From JBBPXY01 sp038200435 (GTDB lineage Bacteria > Actinomycetota > Thermoleophilia > Solirubrobacterales > Solirubrobacteraceae): 18,355 bases of DNA. The stretch spans positions 1 to 18,355 of the forward strand of contig JBBPXY010000043.1 of NCBI GenBank assembly GCA_038200435.1, in the 5' to 3' direction. Under the pieces are notes generated by a model, which ran no database searches, was not told where the DNA came from, and saw only the letters and a list, made by a program, of their open reading frames with translations. The position numbers and the translations under genes were made by a program. Numbering within the stretch: the stretch's first letter is position 1; the number at the start of each line of letters is the position of its first letter. This document shows, piece after piece, positions 11,727 through 18,355 of the stretch.

Positions 11727-12659
11727 TCAACCGACGACGGGCAGCGTCCGCTCCTCGGCCAGCCCGTCGAGCGCTCGCTGCATCGTGCTCGTCACGAGCT
11801 CCGCGCACTCCTCAGGGCCCGCGTCGCGCCCGAGCCGCTTGCGCAGATCGATCTTCGGCAGCACCCGCACGGTGATCTTGGCCGGAAGCGGAAAGCGGCC
11901 GGGGAGGTCAAGCACGGTGATCCCCCACGGTGGACCGATCTGCGGGGGCACGACCTTGAGGCGAAATAGCCGGTCGAGGTGGAGTCCCGAGGCCAGGCGC
12001 CCGCCGCGACCGAGGAAGAGGGCGGTCTCCTGGCCGCCGATCGCCACCACGGGGACGATCGGCGTGTCGGTCTCGAGCGCCAGCTTGGCAAAGCCCGTAC
12101 GGCCGCCGAAGTCGATCCGGCTGGACTCCCACGAGGGGCGGTAGGTCTCGTGATCGCCGCCGGGGTAGACGAGCAGAGCGGAGCGCTGCTCGAGCGCGCG
12201 TCGCATGTTCTCCGGGGAGGCGGGCACCGTCCCGTAGCGCGAGAGCATGGCGCGCAGGCCGGGCAGCTTGAAGACGAGGTCGTGCGCGAGCTGGTGGAAG
12301 CGGCGCTCGGGGCCGAAGTGGCGGTAGAACGCCTCGGAGAAGACGAAGGTGTCGGCGATCAGCGTTCCGCCCGAGTGGTTGCCCACGAGCAGCACCGGCT
12401 TGGTCTTGGGGATGTTCTCGAGCCCCCGGACCTCGCCGCGGAAGTAGCCGCGCGAGAGGGTCTGCAGCGCCGGGAGCGTGCGCCGGATGTACTCGGGGTC
12501 GCGCGCGGCGAAGGGATCGTCGGGGTAGTCGTCGTGGTCGGGGCTGAGCGCCAGAACCGACTCGAGCACGTCGGCGCCGACGGCGCCGGCCATGCGCAAC
12601 GTTCCCTCCACCGGGCCGGGCGCCAGCCCGAGGGCACGGTCGATCAGAGATCCCGTCAT
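11727..12659 (-). CDS. PlsC-like lysophospholipid/diacylglycerol acyltransferase
   Basis: A 310-residue protein from ATG 12659. The acyltransferase block I is VLLVGNHSGGTLIADTF (His95 with Asp103, a GNHsGG..xxD variant rather than the usual HX4D, seen in the TMEM68/DAGAT-like branch). Block III is LLVYPGGDHETYRPSW (165-177), in place of FPEGtR. FVFSEAFYRHFGP and IVPVVAIGGQETALFL also fit this branch. These enzymes use acyl-CoA to esterify glycerolipid hydroxyls at the membrane. There is no obvious transmembrane helix, but several hydrophobic stretches could associate with the membrane. It stands alone on its strand, facing away from the SRPBCC gene. With the WS/DGAT 2 kb away it suggests a neutral-lipid or membrane-lipid role. 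Confidence 0.87.
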   Translation of the reverse strand: MTGSLIDRALGLAPGPVEGTLRMAGAVGADVLESVLALSPDHDDYPDDPFAARDPEYIRRTLPALQTLSRGYFRGEVRGLENIPKTKPVLLVGNHSGGTLIADTFVFSEAFYRHFGPERRFHQLAHDLVFKLPGLRAMLSRYGTVPASPENMRRALEQRSALLVYPGGDHETYRPSWESSRIDFGGRTGFAKLALETDTPIVPVVAIGGQETALFLGRGGRLASGLHLDRLFRLKVVPPQIGPPWGITVLDLPGRFPLPAKITVRVLPKIDLRKRLGRDAGPEECAELVTSTMQRALDGLAEERTLPVVG

Positions 12660-12780
12660 CCGGGGTCCCTACCCAGGGAATCGGCTCGCCGCACGTCGGT
12701 TCGCCGCCGCTCTCGAGTTCGGCCGCCGCAGTTCCTTCTGGCGTCGCAACGCCGGTCGCTTGGGCATGATGGGCCCGACA

Positions 12781-13254
12781 ATGGCCCAGATCAACCTCGA
12801 GACCCAACGCACCGTCTCCGCCGACATGTCGCGCGTGGCCGCTTTTCTACGCGACTACGCCCAGCGGCCGCGCATCCTCACCGACCACTTCCACGACTTC
12901 GCGGTGGAGGAGGGCGGCCAGGGTGCGGGCACGGTGTTCTCCTACCGCCTCCAGACCGGTCGGCGCGAGCGCTCCTACCGGATGCGCGTCGACGAGCCGA
13001 CGTCGGGCCGCACCCTACGCGAGAGCGACGCCGGCTCCTCGCTCGTCACCACGTGGACGCTCACCCCCGGGGGCGAGGGCCGGGAGACCCGCGTGGTGAT
13101 CTCCAGCACCTGGCGGGGCGCCGAGGGAGTGGGCGGGTTCTTCGAGCGGAGGTTTGCGCCCGCCGTTCTGCGCCGGATCTACGCGCAGATGCTCGAGCGT
13201 CTCGAGGGCGCGCTCCGGGATACGGCCGCCCCCAGCGCGGGACCTCGACCCTGA
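12781..13254 (+). CDS. SRPBCC family (polyketide cyclase/START-like) protein
   Basis: A 157-residue protein. ATG 12781 begins MAQINLETQRTVSADMSRVA; in-frame ATGs at 12766 and 12769 would add 4-5 residues, and none has a strong ribosome binding site. The fold pattern is the SRPBCC helix-grip: an opening strand with 'v.a....va.fl.D...rp', VFSYRLQTGRRERSYRMRVD in the middle, RTLRESDAGSSLVTTWTLTP, then RVVISSTWRGAEGVGGFFER, and a long C-terminal helix RRIYAQMLERLEGAL. Such proteins bind hydrophobic ligands in a deep cavity. Its TGA (13252-13254) overlaps the apparent CTG start of the next gene, so the two are probably translated together. Confidence 0.82.
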   Translation: MAQINLETQRTVSADMSRVAAFLRDYAQRPRILTDHFHDFAVEEGGQGAGTVFSYRLQTGRRERSYRMRVDEPTSGRTLRESDAGSSLVTTWTLTPGGEGRETRVVISSTWRGAEGVGGFFERRFAPAVLRRIYAQMLERLEGALRDTAAPSAGPRP

Positions 13255-13655
13255 ACGACGAAGGAGTCATCCGCCGGCTGCTCACCACGGCCGGCACGTG
13301 GGCGGTGGTGGGCTGCTCGCCTGATCCCGCGCGCGACTCGCATCGCATCGCCGCCCTGCTCCAGGCGCGCGGGCACCGGATCGTGCCGGTCACCCCGGCG
13401 GCCGAGAGGATCCTCGGCGAGCCCGCCCAGGCAAAGCTGGGCGATGTGGACGGAGAGGTCGACGTCGTCGACGTCTTTCGCCGCTCCGAGCAGGCCGGGC
13501 GCCACGTGGACGAGGCGATCGAGATCGGCGCCCGTGCGGTCTGGCTCCAGCTCGGGGTCATCGACGCCGAGGCGGCGGCACGCGCGGAGGTTGCCGGGCT
13601 CGACGTGGTCATGAACCGCTGCCCGGCGATCGAGTACCGGCGCCTCGGGCTCTGA
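13251..13655 (+). CDS. CoA-binding domain protein (YccU-like), apparent CTG start
   Basis: A 134-residue protein with a Rossmann CoA-binding fold: TWAVVGCSPDPARDSHRIAA (about 14-33), GHRIVPVTPAAERILGEPAQ, DVDGEVDVVDVFRRSEQAGR, and IGARAVWLQLGVIDAEAAAR, ending MNRCPAIEYRRLGL. This is the usual length and order for YccU/CoA_binding_2 proteins, in which the Cys of 'MdrC.k.E' (here NRCPAIE) is conserved. There is no ATG, GTG or TTG before the conserved region in this frame. CTG 13251 overlaps the previous TGA as CTGA and gives LNDEGVIRRLL, exactly where an ATGA or GTGA overlap would be expected. CTG initiation is therefore my choice, an unusual one. Its role in metabolism is not established. Confidence 0.8.
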   Translation: MNDEGVIRRLLTTAGTWAVVGCSPDPARDSHRIAALLQARGHRIVPVTPAAERILGEPAQAKLGDVDGEVDVVDVFRRSEQAGRHVDEAIEIGARAVWLQLGVIDAEAAARAEVAGLDVVMNRCPAIEYRRLGL

Positions 13656-14046
13656 CCCGGGGCGCCGCCCGCCCGCCTACGCCGTGGGCTCCGAGCTCCA
13701 CCTTCATCCACCCCGGCCGGCGCTGGTCGAAGGCCTCGTAGGCCTCCACGGCCGAGGTCGCGCCCTCGAGCTGGGTGAGGACGCGCGAGGGGTCGACCTT
13801 CCCTGAGCGCACCATCCCGACGAGCTCGGGGATGTAGCGGCGGTGGTTGCAGTTGCCCATCTTGATCGTGAGGTTCTTCTGTATCGCCTCGCCGATCGGG
13901 AAGGAGTCGTGCTCGGGCGGATAGACGCCGATGATCGCGATCGTCCCCGCCTTGGCCACGGAGCGCACCGCCCAGCGCAAGGCCATCGACGGCCGCTCGG
14001 CAGTAGGTCCTCGTCTCGCCTGGACCGCCGGGTAGGTCTCGCCGCT
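13609..14046 (-). pseudogene. zinc-dependent alcohol/formaldehyde dehydrogenase, 3' remnant
   Basis: The minus-strand frame reads GETYPAVQARRGPTAERPSM, ALRWAVRSVAKAGTIAIIGV, YPPEHDSFPIGEAIQKNLTI, KMGNCNHRRYIPELVGMVRS, then VEAYEAFDQRRPGWMKVEL. This matches the C-terminal third of medium-chain zinc alcohol dehydrogenases of the glutathione-independent formaldehyde dehydrogenase type ('KaGTvsIiGvYpp......NCNHR.YiP.Lv...R.G'). About 145 of some 390 residues remain. The catalytic zinc domain and most of the NAD-binding fold are missing. The coding match begins immediately after the stop codon of the neighbouring gene (14047-14049), in the same frame, so a deletion joined them. At the other end the frame runs past KVEL into unrelated residues and overlaps the CoA-binding gene by 47 bases. 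Confidence 0.75.
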
Positions 14047-14637
14047 CTACCCGGGCGGCCGGGCCTCAAGCGTTCGGCTCCGGCCACGCAGCCCGTAGTG
14101 CTCGGCGAGGTCGGCCGGCATCATGTACGCGGGCGGTCGCGCGAAGATGGTCCCGTTGCGCACGAGCGCCTCGGCGGCGAAGCCCGAGCAGATCGCGGTG
14201 CCCACCCGGCCGACGGTGAAGCGCGAGCCGGTGAGCAGCGTGAGCGCGAGCCCGAGAATCGTCACCCATCCGTAGCGCCAGCGGGCGAGGAGCACCGACT
14301 CGGCGAAGAGGAGGATCTCCCGCTCGTCCTCGGTCGTGCTCTCCACCCGCACGAGGTCGTAGTCCGTGCGCTCGTACTTGGCGATGTTCGTGCGCACCAC
14401 GCCGGAGCTGAGCGCCTCGGCGAGGTCGCCGCTCGGCCCGAGCACGAGCGCGACGTGGTTCCAGTAGGCGAACGGCGCGCGCGGACCCGTGAAGCGAAGT
14501 TTCTGCCCGAAGCGGATGAGCCGCGCGGGCCAGTGCCTCCCGTGCGTGAAGACGAGGTGACCCGGGCGCAGGTCGGCCGCGGAGGCGCCCGTGCCGAAGC
14601 GCTTCACGGAGGTGGTGCTCGAGCCGGAGGGCGCCAT
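14047..14637 (-). CDS. permuted NlpC/P60-like (YiiX/LRAT-like) papain-fold protein
   Basis: A 196-residue protein from ATG 14637, which has GGGAGGA directly before it; GTG 14664 upstream would add nine residues but lacks a ribosome binding site. ADLRPGHLVFTHGRHWPARL opens a permuted papain fold. His61 in YWNHVALVLG comes before Cys150 in GTAICSGFAAEAL, the reversed order typical of YiiX/YebB- and LRAT-like proteins. Between them VLLARWRYGWVTILGLALTL forms a hydrophobic segment (about 115-135) that could touch the membrane. Members of this group are peptidases, amidases or lipid acyltransferases. The position next to the WS/DGAT gene, divergently transcribed, makes a lipid role worth considering. 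The C-terminal end (EARPPG) abuts the dehydrogenase remnant, so the last residues may be altered. Confidence 0.75.
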   Translation of the reverse strand: MAPSGSSTTSVKRFGTGASAADLRPGHLVFTHGRHWPARLIRFGQKLRFTGPRAPFAYWNHVALVLGPSGDLAEALSSGVVRTNIAKYERTDYDLVRVESTTEDEREILLFAESVLLARWRYGWVTILGLALTLLTGSRFTVGRVGTAICSGFAAEALVRNGTIFARPPAYMMPADLAEHYGLRGRSRTLEARPPG

Positions 14638-14742
14638 TCCTCCCGGAAGGTAGGGGAGCGGCACCGATCGCGCGCCGCGAGGACTACCTTGGGCGCCCGA
14701 CGGGAATCCGCCCTACACCCGCTTCGTCGACCGGAGAGCACC

Positions 14743-16503
14743 GTGCCCAGCGACCGCCTCACCCCACTCGACAGCTCGTTCCTGCACCTGGAGGATCGCT
14801 CCACCCACATGCACGTGGCCAGCGTGATGCTCTTTGACGGGCCCGCGCCGAGCTACGAGGACTTCGTCTCGCGCATCGAGTCGCGGCTGCATCTCGTGCC
14901 GCGCTACCGGCAGAAGCTTGCCTGGGTGCCGCTGCGCCAGGGGCGGCCGCGCTGGGTGGACGACCCCGAGTTCGACCTGCGCTACCACGTCCGCGCCGCC
15001 GCCTTGTCCAGCCCGCAGGGGGAGTACGAGCTGCAGGTGCTGGCCGGGCGGGTCTTCTCCCAGCAGCTCAACCGCGAGAAGCCGCTGTGGGAGCTCTGGC
15101 TCGTCGAGGAGGTGCAGGGCGGCCGCTTCGCCGTGCTCTCCAAGACACACCACGCGGTGGTCGACGGCATCTCCGGCCTCGACATCCTCTCCGTGCTCTT
15201 CGCCTCCGAGGAGCAGGCGGGCGGCAAAGCTCCGGCCCGCTGGAACCCACGGCCCGCGCCCTCGGGCGTGCGCCTGCTCGCCGACGCGATGGTGGAGCGC
15301 GCGACGATCCCCGCCGAGATGGTGCGCCCGGCACGCGCAGTGCTCCGCCGTCCCCTCCAGCTCCTGGCCGGCGCCCGTGACGCGGCGCGCGCCTTCGGGG
15401 GGCTATTCGTCGACGACTTGAGCCCCGCGCCGGGGACCCCCTACAACCGCGGGCCGATCGGCGGGGATCGCCGCTTCACCTGGGTGCGCTGCTCGCTCGA
15501 TGACATCAAGGCGATCAAGAACGTGCTCGGGGGCACGGTCAACGACGTGGTGCTCACCATCGTCACCCGCGCGCTGCGCCGCCACCTCGACCGCCACGGC
15601 GAGCTCGAGCCGGGCCTCTCGCTGCGCGCCTTCGTGCCCGTGAGCGTGCGTGCGCCCGGGGCGGAGGGCGATACGGGCAACCAGGTCTCGGGCATGGTTG
15701 CCTCGCTGCCCGTCTCCTGCCCCGAGCCGGTCACCTGCCTGCGCCGGGTGAGCGACGAGATGCGCGCGGTCAAGGAGTCCCCGCAGGCGGTCAGCGCCCA
15801 GGCGCTCACCGAGCTCTCGGGCTTTGCCCCGCCGACGATCATGAACCAGGCGGCGCGGCTGCTCGCGCGCCAGCGCTTCTTCAACCTGGTGGTCACCAAC
15901 GTGCCCGGTCCGCAGTTCGCGCTCAAGCTCGGCGAGCACGAGCTGATCGACATCTTCCCGATGGTGCCGCTCGCGCAGAGCCAGGCGTTCGGGGTGGCGA
16001 TCCTCTCCTACAACGGCAAGATGAACTTCGGCCTGGTCGGCGACTTCGACGTCATGCACGACCTCGAGGAGCTGGCCGTGGACTTCGAGGAGGCGGTGCG
16101 CGAGCTCGCCGCGGCGGCGAAGGTGACGCTCACGGGCGAGGAGGAGCTCGCCCTGCCGGAGTCGGACTCGGGCACCGCCCTGGTGCCGGGGGCGCCGCGT
16201 CCGCGCCGCTTCGTGCGCGAGAAGGCGCCCGCTCCGGTGCGCCGCCCCGACGCGCCCGATCTCACGTTGATCGTGCAGAGCGACGAGGAGGGGTCGGGCG
16301 ATAACGGGGCGAACGGGGCGAGCGCGGAGCTGCGCGTCGACGAGCCGTGGCCGGGCTACGACGAGATGAACGTGCGCGAGATTCGCCAGCGGCTGAGCGG
16401 GGGCGGCGAGGCGCTGGCCGCGGTCGTCGAGCTCTACGAGCAGACGCATCGCGGCCGCCGGGGCGTGCGTGAGGCGGCGGAGAAGGTGCGGGCGGGGTCC
16501 TAG
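14743..16503 (+). CDS. wax ester synthase/diacylglycerol acyltransferase (WS/DGAT)
   Basis: A 586-residue protein from GTG 14743, with GGAG 8 bases upstream. It opens with the family start RLTPLDSSFLHLED..THMHV. The catalytic motif HHxxxDG is His136-His137-AVV-Asp141-Gly142 (KTHHAVVDGISG). Later blocks include GGTVNDVVLTIVTRALRRHL, FVPVSVRAPGAEGDTGNQVS, NLVVTNVPGPQFALKLGEHE and LSYNGKMNFGLVGDFDVM (the usual 'nVPGP' and 'sY.G.l.fgl..D' motifs). The enzyme esterifies acyl-CoA to long-chain alcohols or diacylglycerol, producing storage lipid at the membrane. Family members are about 450-480 residues. This one has an extra 110: an acidic/proline linker and a helical end, YDEMNVREIRQRLSGGGEAL then AAVVELYEQTHRGRRGVREA (536-583). 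Confidence 0.93.
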   Translation: MPSDRLTPLDSSFLHLEDRSTHMHVASVMLFDGPAPSYEDFVSRIESRLHLVPRYRQKLAWVPLRQGRPRWVDDPEFDLRYHVRAAALSSPQGEYELQVLAGRVFSQQLNREKPLWELWLVEEVQGGRFAVLSKTHHAVVDGISGLDILSVLFASEEQAGGKAPARWNPRPAPSGVRLLADAMVERATIPAEMVRPARAVLRRPLQLLAGARDAARAFGGLFVDDLSPAPGTPYNRGPIGGDRRFTWVRCSLDDIKAIKNVLGGTVNDVVLTIVTRALRRHLDRHGELEPGLSLRAFVPVSVRAPGAEGDTGNQVSGMVASLPVSCPEPVTCLRRVSDEMRAVKESPQAVSAQALTELSGFAPPTIMNQAARLLARQRFFNLVVTNVPGPQFALKLGEHELIDIFPMVPLAQSQAFGVAILSYNGKMNFGLVGDFDVMHDLEELAVDFEEAVRELAAAAKVTLTGEEELALPESDSGTALVPGAPRPRRFVREKAPAPVRRPDAPDLTLIVQSDEEGSGDNGANGASAELRVDEPWPGYDEMNVREIRQRLSGGGEALAAVVELYEQTHRGRRGVREAAEKVRAGS

Positions 16504-16506
16504 CGG

Positions 16507-16532
16507 TTCGGTGCGGCCGACGCCGCACCGAA
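16507..16532 (+). terminator. hairpin terminator after the WS/DGAT gene
   Basis: TTCGGTGCGG (16507-16516) pairs perfectly with CCGCACCGAA (16523-16532) around a 6-base loop, starting 3 bases after the WS/DGAT stop. The downstream bases (AAGCG) lack a T-run. Position and perfect pairing support termination. Confidence 0.65.
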
Positions 16533-16560
16533 AAGCGTCGCACTTTGCGGGTTCTCCTCC

Positions 16561-16593
16561 GGGCAACCGGGGCGAGTCTGCGTCCGGGTGCCC
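16561..16593 (+). promoter_or_regulatory. second hairpin, followed by TTT, ahead of the large secreted protein
   Basis: GGGCA-A-CCGG (16561-16570) pairs with CCGG-G-TGCCC (16584-16593), with one A.G mismatch and a 13-base loop, then TTTCAT. It may be a backup terminator for the WS/DGAT gene or a leader structure of the gene at 16690. I compared it with c-di-GMP and c-di-AMP riboswitch patterns and found no match. The rest of the 186-base gap holds no gene I can support. Confidence 0.3.
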
Positions 16594-16689
16594 TTTCATG
16601 AGCGGCCTCTCAGAAAGTGGCTGCCGCGATACGCGCCCATGTGGTGCGGACTGCGGCTCGCAAACCGCCGCTCGACCCACGGAGACACG

Positions 16690-18355
16690 ATGCTCACCGC
16701 CCTGCAACACCGTCGCCCGCGTCCGTTGTCGCTGTGCGCCGCCCTGGTCCTCGCGCTCGTCCTCGGCCTGACGGCCGCCTCCTCCGCGAGCGCGCGCACC
16801 TACTCCGTGCCGGCCTGCGACGCCGCTCCAGGAGGTGTGAACCGCTCCTGGGTCCCGCGCGCAAGCAGATCCATGCGCGCCGCGGTCCTGTGTCCGAGCC
16901 GCGGCAAGCCCAGCGGCGGCATGGTGGTCGCGAGCGCCACCAACGGGCCGAGCGTCGTCCCGGGCGGGTCCTCTGCCGAGTTTCGCTTCACCGCCCCGGA
17001 GGGGACCTCCGTCGTCGGGTCTAACTTCGGCGCCCGGCTCACCCGCTCGGCTCCGGGATGGTGGGTGGGCATCGACACCGACCGCGGGCCGACCTACGAG
17101 TGTGGCAGCGTGCCGGGACGCTGTCCTCGCCTGCATCCCGTGGGCGCGACGGCGCGGCCCGTTGCGCATTCGCGCTGGATCCGGCTGATCGCGGTGTGCA
17201 CGCGGGTCCGCGGCTGCGACACGCGGGGCCCCGGCCGAGTGCCCGCGGTCGAGGCGAACCTCTACGACGCCCGAGTCACGGTGGAGGATCGCGCGGGGCC
17301 GCGATTCGCCGGCCTCTACGCCGGTGACCCGTTCGTGTGGTACCGGGCGGTCGGAGCGGTGTTCTACGGGCTGGCGGATCCCGGCGGAGTCTCCTCGACG
17401 CGGGTGGAGGTCAACGGCCAGAGAGTTGCGGAGACGGCCACGCGGGGCTGCGACTCCACGCGCCCGCGACCGTGCCCGGACTTCGTATCCGGCGCCTTCT
17501 CGCTCCACACCGCCGACGCGCCGTTTCACGACGGCGCGAACCGCGTGCGGGTGATCGGGGCGGACACCGCGGGCAACGAGTCCGCCGGCGAGCGCGTCCT
17601 CTTCGTCGACAACCATGCGCCGGCGCCCGTGTCGGACATCCACGTGGAGGGCGGCGAGGCCTGGCGCTCGCGCAACGGCTTCTCGGTCGCCTGGCGCAAC
17701 CCGGAGGGCCAGGTCGCCCCGATCGTCGCGGCGCACGTCGAGATCTGCGCGGCCGCGGGAGGGTCCTGCTTCAACGCGCGCATCGCCGGGTCGGGCATCT
17801 CGCGCGTGGACGGGCTGCGCCCACCGGTCGGCGACTGGGTCGTGCGCGTTCACCTCGAGGACGCGGCCGGCAACGGCACGCGCGACTCCCAGAGCCTGCC
17901 GGTGCACCTGCGATTCGACGACACGGCGCCGGGGCAGGCGCGGCCGGCGGAGCGGAACGGGTGGATCAACGAGCGGGAGGCAGCGACGCATCCGGAGACG
18001 ATCGGCCTCAAACAGGACGACCAACGGCCTCCGTCGGGGATCGTGGGCTACTCGGTGACGCTGGACGGAAGCGAGCCCGACGGAACGATCGACGCGCTGG
18101 GCAACCCGGCGAGCTACGTGATCGACGGTCTTCCCAACGGGATCCATCGCCTCAAGGCAAGGGCAATCTCCGGCGCCGACGTGCCCTCGGCGGCGGTCGG
18201 CGACACCGACATTCGCATCGACCGGGCGCCTCCGAGCGCGGGCGTGGACGGGGCTCCCGACCCGAGCGCCTGGCAGGCCAAGCCGGTGACGCTGCGTCTG
18301 ACCGGAACCGACCAGCCCGAGCTCTCGGGCATGGGGGCGGCCGCCCCGAGCGACC
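16690..18355 (+). CDS. large secreted protein with Ig-like/fibronectin-like repeats, 3' end outside the window
   Basis: ATG 16690 follows GGAG with 6-base spacing; the frame is open to the window end (555 codons). MLTALQHRRPRPLSLCAALV then LALVLGLTAASSASA is a Sec signal peptide (about 36 residues). The mature part has a Cys-containing beta domain (about 40-200: YSVPACDAAPGG, FRFTAPEGTSVVGSNFGARL, GWWVGIDTDRGPTYECGSVP). Beta-sandwich-like units of roughly 90-110 residues follow, marked by DTAGNESAGERVLFVDNHAP, EDAAGNGTRDSQSLPVHLRF and DTDIRIDRAPPSAGVDG. The recurring 'D.aGN......v.vDn.aP' pattern is typical of bacterial Ig-like repeats on surface or secreted adhesin-type proteins. The partner or substrate is unknown. 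Confidence 0.8.
   Translation, partial: MLTALQHRRPRPLSLCAALVLALVLGLTAASSASARTYSVPACDAAPGGVNRSWVPRASRSMRAAVLCPSRGKPSGGMVVASATNGPSVVPGGSSAEFRFTAPEGTSVVGSNFGARLTRSAPGWWVGIDTDRGPTYECGSVPGRCPRLHPVGATARPVAHSRWIRLIAVCTRVRGCDTRGPGRVPAVEANLYDARVTVEDRAGPRFAGLYAGDPFVWYRAVGAVFYGLADPGGVSSTRVEVNGQRVAETATRGCDSTRPRPCPDFVSGAFSLHTADAPFHDGANRVRVIGADTAGNESAGERVLFVDNHAPAPVSDIHVEGGEAWRSRNGFSVAWRNPEGQVAPIVAAHVEICAAAGGSCFNARIAGSGISRVDGLRPPVGDWVVRVHLEDAAGNGTRDSQSLPVHLRFDDTAPGQARPAERNGWINEREAATHPETIGLKQDDQRPPSGIVGYSVTLDGSEPDGTIDALGNPASYVIDGLPNGIHRLKARAISGADVPSAAVGDTDIRIDRAPPSAGVDGAPDPSAWQAKPVTLRLTGTDQPELSGMGAAAPSD

Noticed and set aside
11979..13250. long upstream extension of the CoA-binding protein frame
   Set aside because: It would run antisense through the acyltransferase and in another frame through the SRPBCC gene. 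The CoA-binding similarity begins only after 13251.
16550..16690. possible riboswitch before the secreted-protein gene
   Set aside because: GGGCAACCGGGG resembles fragments of c-di-GMP-type elements, but the order of conserved blocks and the second stem do not fit. Only a generic hairpin is supported.
15403..18147. 914-codon open frame on the minus strand
   Set aside because: It is opposite the WS/DGAT and the large secreted protein, is Arg/His/Gly-rich without any motif, and exists because high GC removes stops. The plus-strand genes have clear family motifs.

Overview
The window is very GC-rich double-stranded chromosomal DNA with strong G/C bias at third codon positions and many GTG starts. 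The gene content points to a high-GC actinobacterium, most likely of the Thermoleophilia/Solirubrobacterales type. It includes a WS/DGAT wax-ester/triacylglycerol synthase, Phd/VapC addiction modules, Uma2, DUF488, an SRPBCC protein and a very long secreted Cys-containing protein. The lineage call is an inference from gene content only.

Left part (1-3.6 kb) is a gene graveyard around one intact enzyme, a fumarylacetoacetate-hydrolase-family protein (minus, 399-1184). It holds the tail of a VOC protein, a decayed TetR regulator, a frameshifted toxin-like gene directly followed by an antitoxin-like gene cut off at a short IS3-type transposase remnant, a broken DUF2237 gene, a frameshifted DUF1990 gene and a frameshifted second copy of a small unknown gene whose intact homologue lies at 7962-8231. 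A 58-codon minus-strand gene with a good ribosome binding site (2968-3144) sits among them.

Middle part (3.6-11.6 kb) is mostly intact. An overlapping Phd-type antitoxin / VapC toxin pair has a perfect palindromic operator. It is followed by a secreted GH31 glycosidase (826 aa). A minus-strand group holds the small unknown gene, Uma2 and an FMN-binding-domain protein with an unresolved 5' end. A plus-strand run then gives cupin, DUF488, a P-loop-kinase-like protein without a recognisable Walker A, and a serine beta-lactamase-like hydrolase, ending at a 13-bp hairpin. A small secreted, charge-segregated protein converges on that hairpin.

Right part (11.7-18.4 kb) has a lipid flavour. It contains a PlsC/DAGAT-like acyltransferase, an SRPBCC protein coupled to a CoA-binding-domain protein that apparently starts at CTG, the 3' remnant of a zinc alcohol dehydrogenase, a permuted NlpC/P60-like (YiiX/LRAT-like) protein divergent from a WS/DGAT with an unusual C-terminal extension, and the first 555 codons of a large secreted protein.

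No tRNA, rRNA, CRISPR array or intact insertion sequence was seen. No clear multi-gene novel defence or biosynthetic system stands out. The best candidates for something undescribed are the small paired unknown ORF family (3281-3555 / 7962-8231), the toxin-like/antitoxin-like remnant, the Walker-A-less kinase homologue and the WS/DGAT C-terminal domain.
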